DNA of 64,000 bases from Drosophila pseudoobscura (Eukaryota; Arthropoda; Insecta; Diptera; Drosophilidae), in the NCBI RefSeq assembly GCF_009870125.1, contig NC_046683.1, positions 434,001 through 498,000 on the forward strand, written 5' to 3'. This document shows positions 14,801 to 25,800 of this stretch, piece by piece. A program made the position numbers and the translations under genes. Under the pieces are notes generated by a model. The model did no database searches and was not told where the DNA came from. It worked only from the letters and a program-made list of their open reading frames with translations. The stretch's first letter is position 1. Each line of letters opens with the position of its first letter.

Positions 14801-15263
14801 TCACCTGTAGCATGGGAAGAAAAAAGCATAGGAACTGCCCGAAGATCCAGTTCTGGATGAGCATCACCATCAGCGAGACGGGAAGGACTAAGGCGCATTG
14901 GACAAAGTGACACAGAGCCAGATTGATCAGAAATGAGTGTGTTACGTCCTTGTAGAGCCGATGGTACATGATGTACACGATAATTGCAATATTGAGAATT
15001 ACTCCAAGGAGGGCCAGTGCCGCGTATTGGATAAGAAAGAGCCAGTACACGGACTTGATGCTCGCCTTGAGGTTGAGCCGCTCCATGTCAGCAGTTGCGT
15101 TAACGTGCCAGTCGAGAAAATTGACAATCGCCATCACGTACTTTTCCGGCATATCCTTCAGCTTCTCGCCACCACCGCCACCGTCGCCGCCACCAGAGGT
15201 ACTCGCGGCCAGATGGTAGTCGTCCGCCGCTCCCCCGCCAGGATGCAGATCAGTGGGTGACAT
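1..15263 (-). CDS. Orphan class A (rhodopsin-like) GPCR, 3' end beyond window
   Basis: Predicted seven-transmembrane receptor of the plasma membrane, ligand unknown. Coding exons on the minus strand: 15263-14805, 13539-13360, 2498-2407, 2326-2201, 1890-1552 and 1415 to beyond base 1, all with GT-AG sites and matching phases (870 codons visible). TM1-TM3 lie in exon 1 to early exon 2, with a Cys at the top of TM3 and a DRM triplet (in IAWDRMRW) where DRY is expected. TM4 is in exon 2, TM5 in exons 3-4, TM6 (CVCP in place of CWxP) and TM7 (FPCIY in place of NPxxY) in exon 5. The tail from about residue 399 runs at least 470 residues, with alternating Arg-Asp/Glu repeats, then Ser- and His-rich stretches. 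The start is supported by an in-frame TAG two codons upstream and an AG acceptor at 15276-15275, so a 5' UTR exon lies upstream. Probably the orthologue of D. melanogaster CG32547, recalled from the neighbourhood rather than aligned. Confidence 0.82.
1050..1140 (-). repeat. Coding microsatellite giving Arg-Asp/Arg-Glu repeats
   Basis: Interrupted hexamer-like CTCTCC/CCTATC repeat inside the GPCR tail exon. Read on the minus strand in the receptor frame it is an unbroken alternation of Arg with Asp or Glu. It is in frame and contains no stop, so it belongs to the protein. Confidence 0.7.
2785..2814. repeat. (GA)n microsatellite
   Basis: About fifteen uninterrupted GA units inside the large GPCR intron. 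It could bind GAGA factor, but nothing else supports a regulatory role. Confidence 0.9.
6266..6318. repeat. GAG/GGA-rich simple repeat
   Basis: Imperfect trinucleotide purine tract in the GPCR intron. The long serine runs of an ORF on the opposite strand come from this repeat. Confidence 0.85.
6658..6728. repeat. 12-bp minisatellite, GACCCGGACCTG type
   Basis: Degenerate tandem copies of a GC-rich 12-mer (gacccggacctg, with variants), about five units, grading into a ccgtgg hexamer. Located in the GPCR intron. Confidence 0.8.
7840..7980. mobile_element. Small non-autonomous element with TACCCTTGCAG inverted ends
   Basis: TACCCTTGCAG at 7840-7850 and CTGCTAGGGTA at 7970-7980 are inverted complements apart from one base and bound a 141-bp, AT-moderate segment without an ORF. 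Ends of this kind are common in short dispersed Drosophila repeats. A shorter segment with related ends is at 15397-15477. I cannot assign the family. Confidence 0.45.
13540..14804 (-). other. GPCR intron 1
   Basis: 1.27 kb intron between the TM1-TM3 exon and the DRM/TM4 exon, bounded by GTGAGTA (revcomp at 14804) and an AG acceptor at 13541-13540. AT-rich at the 3' side, with poly-T tracts near 14450-14490 and a GGCTGT hexamer repeat near 14512-14548. No gene seen. Confidence 0.75.
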
Positions 15264-15396
15264 TTTCTAATCACCTGAAACGAAAAGAGAGAGAAATGGT
15301 TTGATTCACAGTTGGCCAACAGAAACAAAATTAAACCATAGATTCAGAGAGACTTTGTCGAGAGGCAGCCTCTAGTCTCTTCGGCGATGCTTTGGG

Positions 15397-15477
15397 TACC
15401 CTTGCGAACCGAGAGTACTCTCTGGAGACACATTCCAGAAGGAATGTGCTACTGCTATGTACCCTCTGTAAAGGGTA
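15397..15477. mobile_element. Short element with TACCCTT inverted ends
   Basis: TACCCTTGCG at 15397-15406 faces CTGTAAAGGGTA at 15466-15477. It includes an internal inverted pair, CATTCCAGAAGGAATG, near 15431-15446. The ends resemble those of the 7840-7980 element, so it may be a shorter copy of the same kind of dispersed repeat. Confidence 0.35.
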
Positions 15478-17582
15478 TTTGTGGCTATAAAAGTTGTTGA
15501 AGCAGACAATTGACGTCTTTGCTTGCGCTCCGAGTTACATATGCAAAACGGTGTCCCTGGCTCTGCCTCCGCCTCTGCGCTGTGTCTGCGGTTTAGGGCA
15601 AGTTTTTGTCAAGTTATGCACGTCACATCGATGGACACGGAGACGGATACGGAGAGGGACAGGGACAACGAATGAAGGGATGACGAGACTATGCACCCGA
15701 CAAAAATGGATATGGTAAACACAACTGAACTCCGACGTTGAAACATTCGCCTGGTGACAATTTTTTAGCCTGTCTCCCTGTGACGCCTCCAGGGAAACAT
15801 GCCACACAGCCATCTACCATCCATTCATTCGTTTCATTGTGCGCTCATTGTTCTGTTGCGGCTGTTGTACAATAGTTTACGTTTAAGTTTGGTTAGCTTT
15901 GGCTTTGGCTTTGAGTTTCAGTTTGGTTTGGTTTGGGTTTGATTTTTTTTGGTTTTTGTGTTGCACTTTGCTTTGTTTTGCTTCGATTCAGGATTCAGTA
16001 CTCGGCATTTTGTGGTGGAAAATTCCAAAAGAAATCCAGCAACGGCTCCGCCTGCAGACTGCAGGGACTACGGTCGGAGGACACATGATATGGAAATTGA
16101 AAATCTGTATGCAACGTCTGTCTGCGGTGGAGGCACACAGAGACTTGGGGCTTTCTGGCTCAGGTTCCGCTGTTTTCTGTTGGAATTTCAATCTAGACGG
16201 CCGACCAGACAGACAGACCGGCTGCAGCACACACGTCAAAAGAAACGGAGAGACACACACAACACACTCCGGGAGCGATGAGTAGCACGTAGCACACACA
16301 TACACACACACACACGCTCCTGCCACAGGAGCAGCCGCAGACAAACACACCACACCCACTTGGCGCTCCGCTCCGGCTGCCTCCTCCACGGGAGGCTCCT
16401 CGATTTTCTTCCGGTCTTCCGCTTCCTTGCTTTTAAAGGGGAAGAATCCTCCTCCCCACCGTTTGGCTGCCTTCATTTTGGGCGGCAACTTCCGGTCAAT
16501 TTATTGTAGCTAATTTTTCTTCACTTTCCGAAAATATTTGTGCCGCTGCAGGGAACAGGGTGCCTGCCTCTTGTTGGAGGCAGGAGAGGGCCTAATTGAA
16601 TCGTCTTTCAATTTCAAATCTTAATGGAATTTCGCGGCATTTTGACATGGAAATTTCCAAGGGAAGTCCTCTGTTTGATGGCACCCTGTATCTACTGCAG
16701 TCCTCCCAGACTTCAACTCCTGCACCCAGCTGCACGGCCGCTCGGTTTGATGACCCGTGCAACGTTCACTGGCACTGGAGCCACCTCTGGATGGTGGCAG
16801 CTGTTGGCCCGCTCTTAATTTTGTTTGAACATGCCATTTGGCAGGCTACACCTCCTCGCACTTCCCCTGTCTGTTACTGACTCGTATGGTTCGGGATCGG
16901 GAGGTTTCGAACATTAGTAGTTTTTTGCTCCCAACACCACTGGTTTTTATCTATGTGTGCTTACGTTTTTGGCCGCGGCTCCGCGGCTCATACGTGTATG
17001 TGCAGCGGTGGCACCGTTTTGGGCCAAGTCCCTATCAGGTGTGCCCCTTGCCCCGGTTATCACTGTGTGCTTGTGCGGCAGTGCCTGGTGAGTGAGTCTA
17101 TTATGCCGCTCAATGGTTTCCAACCCCCTCCGCTCGCCAAGGGTGCTCCCATGGCTCCCGACAACTGCAATTGCAGTGTGTGCTTCATTGTCCATTGTCC
17201 ATTGTCCATTCTCCTCCGTTTCCGTTCCGCTCAGATTCATTCATAGTTGATGATGATAATGATGATGCAGCTGGATGGATGGAGCGTCCACTTGTTGAGC
17301 TAGCTCCCTATCCATGGACCAGGGATTAGCGCTATCCATTTGTCAATTAGTCGCTTTGCCGCATGCAAAGTTATAATTCCATTTGCAGCTGCCATTGCAG
17401 CCACTGCAGATCGTTCGCTCATGCCCTTCACACATTTGATGTGGTTGTCACTGCCACTGCCACTGCCAGAGTCCCAGAATCTCTTCGTCCCTGAGTGCGC
17501 TCTATGTGTGTGTGTATGTGTGTGTGTGCGTTTTAATTAGCTTAAAATGTTGATAGACAGCGTGTTGCGGCTTGTGGCTTCT

Positions 17583-17612
17583 TTTGCTGCTGCTGCTGCT
17601 GCTGCTGCTGCC
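17583..17612. repeat. (CTG)n trinucleotide repeat
   Basis: Nine to ten CTG units followed by CCGCTG. It is not in any supported coding exon. Confidence 0.85.
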
Positions 17613-19271
17613 GCTGATTCTGCTGTGGCTCCATTGCTGACAGGAGCCTCCCTGGGGGAGGACTTCTCTGTTAAAGGTTGCGAATAATGCGAAGACCTTA
17701 TCCAGCTTTAGGAACGACTTTTGGACTCATCAACTGGATACAATTTAGGGCCACGCACACCCATCATCTAACCCATCAGCCACGCCACAGAATCAAGAGA
17801 CAGCAAACGGGGGGAGGGCTTTATGGCTACACTGCATCAATCAACAGCCAACTTAGAGTTCTCTAAAGTTCTGTTATTTTCTGTTCAGCAGAGCGATTTA
17901 CTTGGTCATTAGGCGACCCAGCGGGAAAAGTTCCCAATGAGAGAGGATGGGGGACGGGACTGTACTTGATACTCGTACCTATTGACTAGAAGTGGAACTG
18001 GAACTGGAACTGGAAGTGATTCATGTTTGAAACGACTTTGTTCAAGCAAGTTTGCTGTTTGCTGTTTTCTTTCGCTTTTGAATTTCGTTCAGAGGAGTTC
18101 TATCCATGGAAGAGATACCATGAAAAATTCTGAATCGCTGAGGTACTGATTCACTCATTACTCAAATGGTTCATGATCTGCGAGAGTCCAAAGCATTACT
18201 TCATTACTTCATTATTTCATTATTTCGATGGCTTTCTACCTCAACCTCTACGTGTGTATAAATCACTTTCCATTTGAACTGGTTTGCTCATTACTTGGTT
18301 GGGGGTTGGTGGTTGGGAAAGAGGGCCAGACAGAGATACAGGACACAAAACACAGACCTACAGACACCTCCTCCATGTGTTCGCCTGTCCGCCTGACGTG
18401 TAACCCGTGTAACCAACAAGGAGTCAAGTAATTAATACTGATTTCCCTTACGCCCATCGAGGCGGAACAGCGCACAGAGTACGAGCACGAGGTACAGCAA
18501 GGAGAAAAACAACAAGAGAGACAGAACCAACAAGGTTTAGCAAGTGACAACAAGAAGCGGCAGGCAGCAACTTTACTTTGTGTCTCAAGGTCTGCATGAT
18601 TGCACCACCCGTGCACCCCCATCCCGGCTGGCACCCTTGCCCTCCCTGCCCGCGTGGCAGCCTCCTAAAAGCCCCCTTCTTCTGCGATGCCGATTCGGTG
18701 TCGCTTTTCGGAAACTTTCCTAATTAGGCAAACGGCAAATTGAACGCCTCTTCTGTGTCTGTATGGATATGTATCCTTTGTGAATGCCAACATTCCCCTG
18801 ATCTTGACCACCGAATGGAACACGAAATGTGGCCTTTGGGCCAGATTCCTGAGTGGCATTCAAATGGGATGCAAATGCCGAAGCCTGCGGAACCAACCAG
18901 AATGACAAACAGACAGAACTATGCGCATCGACTATTTCGTATTCGATTTAATTAAACTGCAATCCATTCAAAGCCCAGAGTGTCTGCTATTATTTACATA
19001 TGAAATATATTCGTATTTTGTATGTATGCACTCCTTCTCGCACTGGCCTTGGACTGTCAACGTGCAACGTATGCAACTGCAACATCCAATTATTGCAGTG
19101 CAGAGTAGATGCGAAATTAAGCATTTGCCATCGCTCAATTGAAGGTCGAGGGCTGATCGAAGAATAGCACTGCGACGACACTTTAATGTATGACAAAAAT
19201 GGGCTGGAGATTGAGCCACATTGAGCATCATTAATCAACTTTATATGTAGCCCTAAAGAACTCAATTCGAA

Positions 19272-19515
19272 GAAAGTTCAAAGATATAGGATTCTAGCAT
19301 ACATATGTAAGTACATATGTAAAGATTTAAGTATGTATGTATGTACATATGTATGTATGTACATGTTCAATGCAGAAATGGGATTACTAAAAATTAGTCT
19401 GTCTGTCCGTCCGTCCGTCTGTCCGCCTAGTACTCAAAGAATATAAGAGCTAGAGCAACGACATTTTGTATCCGGACTTCTGTGATATGTCACTGTTACA
19501 AGTATATTTCAAAAT
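19272..19515. mobile_element. mini-me type element with (GTCY)n microsatellite
   Basis: A tandem of GTCT/GTCC units (19397-19425) lies downstream of ATGTAC/ATGTATGT-rich DNA. It is followed by a unique segment containing gctagagcaacgacatttt and the dispersed-repeat-like stretch around 19470-19510. The pairing of a (GTCY)n tract, a TA-rich tract and a conserved core is the published hallmark of dipteran mini-me elements. Outer boundaries are approximate and no ORF is present. Confidence 0.55.
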
Positions 19516-20383
19516 CTCGCCGGATATTTTTTATGGGTCTCCAGCCTCCTCCTCCTCCTCTTCCTACAAGCATCTGTAGTAAATGGGTTTTCGATTGGAC
19601 TTAATTCGATGTTTGTTCTGTCCATCCATGAGCCAACTTTTCGCTCCACTCTCGCATATCCTCTTTCAGGAGTTGCGAAAGCTGTGATGCAGTTTGAGAC
19701 AGAGCCGGAGATTGAGTAAAAGCATTGAAAAAATGTTTCATGTTGTTCTAGTGATGGGAAACCATCGTTTTTTCCAATACAAGACAATACATCCCGATAC
19801 CAGCACAGCCAAACAAGCGCAGCCACTGCTGCTGCTGTTTAGTCTCCTGTAAATTATGCATTTCCAATCATGCGAGGGCGGGGCTAGATACAAAATTTGC
19901 AATTGTCGCTCCGCTGATATTTGAAACTCAGTAAATGGTTTATTGCACAGAATGGTTTACTGTTCCACCTGACTGTAGGCCTGTATTCTGCCACATGCCG
20001 CTTGCGACCTGTCCCACGCTGAAAAGTATGCTGCATAAAAGCTGTTCCAGAGCGGAGAATGAGGCAGCCGCAGCAGCAGTGGCCTGAATGAGTGAGCGAG
20101 TTAATTGTTCAGCAACACGCAACGCGGAGCAACGGCGGCGGCAAATGTATTTAATTAGCAAACAAATGATTTTGATAGCTGAACCACGCCCCCAAAACGC
20201 CCCAACGCACCCGTACCGCCTCTCCCTTGGTATACGGATCCTAGAGACAGAGCCCCAAAGCCGAAGCGGCCATAAAATCAACGAAAGAGAAAGCAAAATT
20301 ATTTGCCCATAAAAATTTGTCATGTATAACGAGTCGCGCGACTGCTGGGGAGCGAATTGAATTGTAGGGATATAGTACATTGT

Positions 20384-20432
20384 ATGTACAGATATGTACA
20401 GATATATACAGATATATACAGATATATTTGGT
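20384..20432. repeat. 10-bp tandem repeat, acagatatat type
   Basis: About five copies of a decamer (acagatatgt/acagatatat). It is followed by alternating ATATGTACATATAC sequence to about 20460. The Ile-Tyr-rich minus-strand ORFs here are products of this repeat. Confidence 0.8.
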
Positions 20433-20979
20433 ATATATGTACATATACATATGTACGTATATGGCATTGAAGACATCCTTCCCATTCCTTGCTTGGGGGT
20501 TGTAATGCGTCTTTTAGGCTGGTGCGTCCATAAATTAGCAGGCACTGCAAAAAGACGACATCGAGCTCGCTCAAAAACTTTTATCAGGCTTTTTACAGAG
20601 ACCCATTCCCTCACTCCCGTTACCCTACTGTCACACGCCTGCCTATGTCTGTCTGTGACTCTGCCTCTGTTTGAGCCTCTTTATTTTGGGAGGGCCAAGA
20701 CGAGCCTGTTCTGGCCAACTGGTGCGATGCGGCGGCATTGACTGATTATGGCTGCCAGCAGGCAAATAAACATACGGAAAAAGGTAGTGCACAAGGCCAG
20801 GCAGAACGGGAGTGAGAATGGTTTAAGGGAATACATGGAAATTGATAAGCCAGTTGCTGCTACTTTGTAAACACACAGATATACACCCCGACACCACACA
20901 CACCACGCGCACACACACAGATACACAATCTAATTTGAGTGGCAGTGAGTGGGTGGGGTGGTTGGGCGACAGTGGTGTG

Positions 20980-21012
20980 TGTATATGTATGTGTGTGTGT
21001 GTGTGTGTGTTT
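20980..21012. repeat. (GT)n microsatellite
   Basis: Slightly interrupted GT dinucleotide tract in non-coding DNA. Confidence 0.85.
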
Positions 21013-22823
21013 GTGCACTTTATGTTTATTGTTTTCGCCCACTTTAACCCAAAACCAAACAATCGCACTCGAAAACCGAATACTCGAATACCCTTTGCCC
21101 GAAGTTACGCTACACTCGATACAGACCGCGGGCTGGAAAGAGTGTCCACATGCAGTGCAGGGACATCTACATTTGCCTTTTGTCTTTCGAAGTCTCGCTG
21201 TCGAAGGATCCCCAACCCCAATCACACCCCCCATAAAAAATATATACAAATTTTTCCATGAATACCATAGACGTATGATTACTCGTACTGGTATCAATGT
21301 CTATTCCTTAACCCTAGAACCAGACTGGCTTCAGTTCTCACTAGATTTTGGGAATTTGCTGGTACCACATGGAATACGAACATATGTAAATAGTTTTGAC
21401 TGTTCCAAGGGACTCCCTCTGGGGTGGCAGGATTGATTGAGCTCTCTGATTGAGCAATCAGGGCGAAAAAGACGATCGATTACCTCCATCTCATCAGTCG
21501 GAATGCCTGACTGCTGGCTTTATCCGAGTAGTCGATCGAAAGTAGTTTTTGATTCCATATTTATGGCATTTTTAATGTTCAGCCTGTTGGATAATTGAGA
21601 GCAGGGGGCAGGAGCAGTTGCATTTGGTCGGTGTCTAGATACGATTTCCTTCAATAATTGCGCATTATTTTATTTTGCGCACTGCGCCTAGAATTGCTGA
21701 AGGAATAGCTCTTCAGGATGTGGAGTTGGTTATGTGGCAATGTCAGTAGGGGATTGCGGGGGTTTGTCTGCCCCACCGAGTGGCAATTGGCAAGTGGCAA
21801 GGGAGTTGCGCACTGCGAAAGCATTATCGAGGAGCCGAGGCTAATTATTTTAATAGCGCCAATCAAGCCAATTTACACAGTCGAAATGGGAAATGGGGAA
21901 ATGGGAAATACCAGGAGGATGGTCATCAGTGCAACAGTTAGTCCTCCCCATCATCATCCCCATCCACATACCCATCCCCACTCCTATCCCTCTCCATCAC
22001 TCTTCATCAATGGAGGAGCGTGCAGATAATTGCATACTCCTCTTTCTTGGAAGGACACGATACAGGCGGACAAACGGACAAGAGCTATGATGATTCAATG
22101 ATTCGGTCATGGCATATCCCGCAGTTATGGCACTCAAAGTAATTGCTTCACTCCACTCCTCCACTCATTCCCCCCCCCCCAACCATTCGAGTGCCACCCC
22201 CACCATTTCCAGCTCCAGGCTAGACGTCCACTCCCGCCCCCTTCAGGGAAAAACTCTAAACGGAAATTGATTTCGCAAGCCGTTGGCTAATCAGCTTCGG
22301 AGGGACTTGATTCCAGGAGTCCTGGGCCCCGGAATCCGCAACTTCTTAAGCGATTCAAGCATCAAGTTTTTGCTACTTTGCTAACCTTTTTTTTATTTAA
22401 TTTTAAGATACTGTATACGGCTCATTCTCAACAGAATTTGGGATTGACGAGTGGAAACAAAAGGTAAAGTAGCACAAGAAATATAAGCTAATTGCGATCA
22501 TACAAACAGTGTTGACAAGGAGGAGGGACTAATCGTAAACTAGAAATGGGATTACAAACGAATGAAATGAGACTGCTGCGGATTTGATGGGTTTTTTCCT
22601 GTCCAGAGGATTCGAAGTTCGGCGCTATTTAGAAAAATTTCTTCTCCTCCTTGTTTTCTTTTCTTTTATTCGATGTTGCTACGTTGCCTTCTGCTTCTCT
22701 GTTGCCTTGATTCCTCGAATCCATGATTCCATAGTGAGAGGAACAAGACAGCTATAAAAACGCAAGGCGGGAATGGAATCAGAGACGGGGCATGCGGATA
22801 GATGGCTCCTTCCATGGATAAAT

Positions 22824-22861
22824 GGGCGGATGGGCGGATGGGCGAATGGGCGAATGGGCGT
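22824..22861. repeat. 8-bp minisatellite, GGGCGGAT/GGGCGAAT
   Basis: Nearly five head-to-tail copies of GGGCGRAT in non-coding DNA. Confidence 0.8.
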
Positions 22862-25800
22862 TGCGAGCGGGGTCGGGTCGGTAGATATTGACAAGTTTCT
22901 ACTTGAGTGTGCAGTCAAAGAGCATTGGCTGAGCTCTGCCACTGCCTCGGCACCGGGCTCTGCCTACCTCGGGCCACATCCTACTCCTGGTGTGGTCTGG
23001 CTTGCTCTGACTTGTATGTGGGTGTGTCGACAACACCAACAGCAAGACGAGGACGGCTTCTCCTTCCTTCCGTGGGGCATGGGGTGCACTTGGCCAATGT
23101 CGGTCATTGACTCACTGCTGTTCGCTGCTGCAATTTGCTGCAACGTTCCCTACTGCCGCCAGCAATTGTCAATAGCAACAACAATTTCAAAGCGACTTCC
23201 AATGTTGTACGTACACGAGCCATACAGGCAATAGGCAGGGCATTGATTTTGGTCAATGGCCTGTGGCGGCTGTCTGCCCCCACCTCTAAAACCCTCCTCC
23301 CGAAAATAATAGACAGATACATTGAAATATGATGGATATAGGGATATACATATATATGCATGTATATAATGTATACATACATCTATATATGTACACATGA
23401 ACCGTAATCAAATCGAGCGGCCGCCTTTTTACAAGTTGCTACTTTTGTTGTCTGTCAAAATGTTTAACGGTGCGTATGATTAATCTTGATGGGACTTCGG
23501 GGCAACTTTTTATTCGTTTTTCGTTATTCCGTTTTTTTAATGAAATTCAATAACAGGAACAGGCAACAGCAAGAACAGGGCGCATGCTGTGTGGCAGAGA
23601 AGAGAGAAAACTTCACTAATTGCAAATTAGTGCAAACATTTTAAATTGAAATTGTCCCAGTCCCACGGGCGGACGAAGCGGAGTAGGAGGAGAAGGAGGA
23701 GATTCCGTCAGTGTGTCCTAATTGTTCCCTCCAGATCTCTGGCATATTGATTTTGACGGTGGCAACTCCTCCGATGAAGCGCCAGCAGTGACCACAGCAA
23801 TGTGGCGGCCCCTCGAAAAGGGGCTTGTGGTCCGCAGCGTCTCCTCCGAGAGGATTTCGCGCCACCAAAAGATCCCACTGTGGATCTGAGGCGCACTGTT
23901 GACCTCGTAGGCGATTGTGCGGGTGGTGGGCGCTACCTTGACTCAGATTCGGATTCGCAGTACTCTCAATCCTTGAATCCTTCAAAGCAGGGGGGGGAAG
24001 GTCCATCTTATTCATTGTTTACGCGTCCTGGGGCAAATACTTTCTGCATAAACTGTATGTGCGAATGTTGGCTTACAAAAGATTTGCAGCTGAGGCTGAG
24101 AACTTTCTGACTTTTCATTTCGGGCCATACAACAGGTGATGCTGTGGGAGTGGAAGAGGGGTAGAGCGCACGCTTTGTGGCTGCTGCAATTCCATTTCAT
24201 CCATGCCCCCAACCCCCTCGGCTCTTCCAAAACACTGTGGTGCGAACAATTCCCGAGATTAAAAAGTCGCTTCTTGATAATAAATCCCCTTCAAATGAAT
24301 AAATGGGCCCCTCCCCCACCCTCTTTCTGGGCGAGGGTAGCAAATGTCGAGCCTCAACCAACATCAAACTTGGCCAACACTTTCCAAATAGCTGACGGCA
24401 CACTCTGCATAATTGAACAACCCTTTTGGCCCTCCCGTAGTCGTAGCGCCGTATCGCCGTATTTCCGTAGCCCTGCTACTAGGGCGTGCCCCGACTATTG
24501 ATGAACTTCAGGCCGCTGCCATTGAAAGCAGACGGCGCGTGGGTTGAACTTTTCCGGCTTCCTTAACCTCTGCCGCAATGATGCCTTCCTTCAGCCTGTG
24601 GTCGAATCTTACACCTGCTAGCACCTGGGATGGCGGCGGGGAATAGGAAAACCTCTTCTAAACGGTTGTCAAATGCTTCGTTCGTTTCGCTTCGTCCCGA
24701 TAACGGCAACAGAGTCTGATTTTCCGGGCGGGCGCATTCCCTGGGCGCAGCAGGCCGGCCGCAGTTTGGTTATATTTGAGCCGAAAGTCATAGGCAAGTC
24801 AGGCGGCCTCTCCTCTAAGCCCATCAAATGCCACCCTGCCATGTGCCGTCTCGTCTTTCCTCGTTATTCATTAACTTTAATGAGTTCATTTAAAGACTGT
24901 GGCAGGAGGAGGAAGAGAAGCAAGTAAAGAAAAGGGGCTAGCTTCTGCCGATTTGCGGGCGGGCAATTTTAAAAGGCTTGAAATCGAGGCAAGGTTCCTG
25001 GCTAATTGACAGCCAGATGACAGCAGCCACCAGATGAAAGGCAGCCGCGATGCGACACACACCCAAGGGATACCCTTCGAACACCACAGAGCTGGTAGTG
25101 AGAGTGGCAGCGGCAGTGGGTGGAGGAACCTTTTGAAACCCCCGATGCGACACACTCTGCCGGCAGCTAATTGAATTGCATCGCTAATTTCGGGGCTATT
25201 AGCTGAAGTTTTAAGTTCGCCAATGCCATCGCCGACATCGTCGCCTCCGTCGAAGATGGCCAGCACTCAACACTTGGCCAGAACGAAGGACAGAAGCTTT
25301 CTCCCAACAGATGGAAAGATGGAAACGATGAACATTTAAATGTGGGGCACATGCCCCACGAAAGTGCAAGCTTAAAATTTGAATTCAAAGTCCAAAGAGA
25401 AGCGAGAGAGTCATTAATGGTGGAAAAGAGAGAAGGAGAAATCCCTTTAAAGAAACGGGACACTCGCATCTCTTCAAACGTCCTATTTTTGTAAAAAAAC
25501 AGGTGAGAATAAAGCAATTCAAAGCAGCCAGATGATTAAGGGGCAAGTTATTATGCAACATTAGGGCCATCAACTGCAATTTTGTGTGCCCACGTGCCCC
25601 ATTTCCACTAAAGCACGTTGCTTCTTTCATAACAAATTTTATAATTTCAGACATTATATGGGACTCGTTTAATGTGAGATTTTCACGAGCTTCCACGGCA
25701 TTTCAATGGCATAAAGTATCGCCAGCAGTCAGCTTTCGGAAGGGATACGTATACAAGCATCTGTTTCCTGCCATCGATATTCCGGATGATTCCGGATTCC

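Noticed and set aside
17583-17612. CTG run as a polyglutamine/polyserine coding tract
   Set aside because: No open frame around it joins plausible splice sites.
19940-20614. Minus-strand ORF of 224 codons
   Set aside because: The translation is dominated by Tyr-Ile repeats from the decamer microsatellite; no domain, signal peptide or splice context.
23641-24015. Minus-strand ORF of 124 codons starting MNKMDLPPPALK
   Set aside because: The beginning looks protein-like, but there is no domain, promoter or splice partner, and no way to test conservation here.
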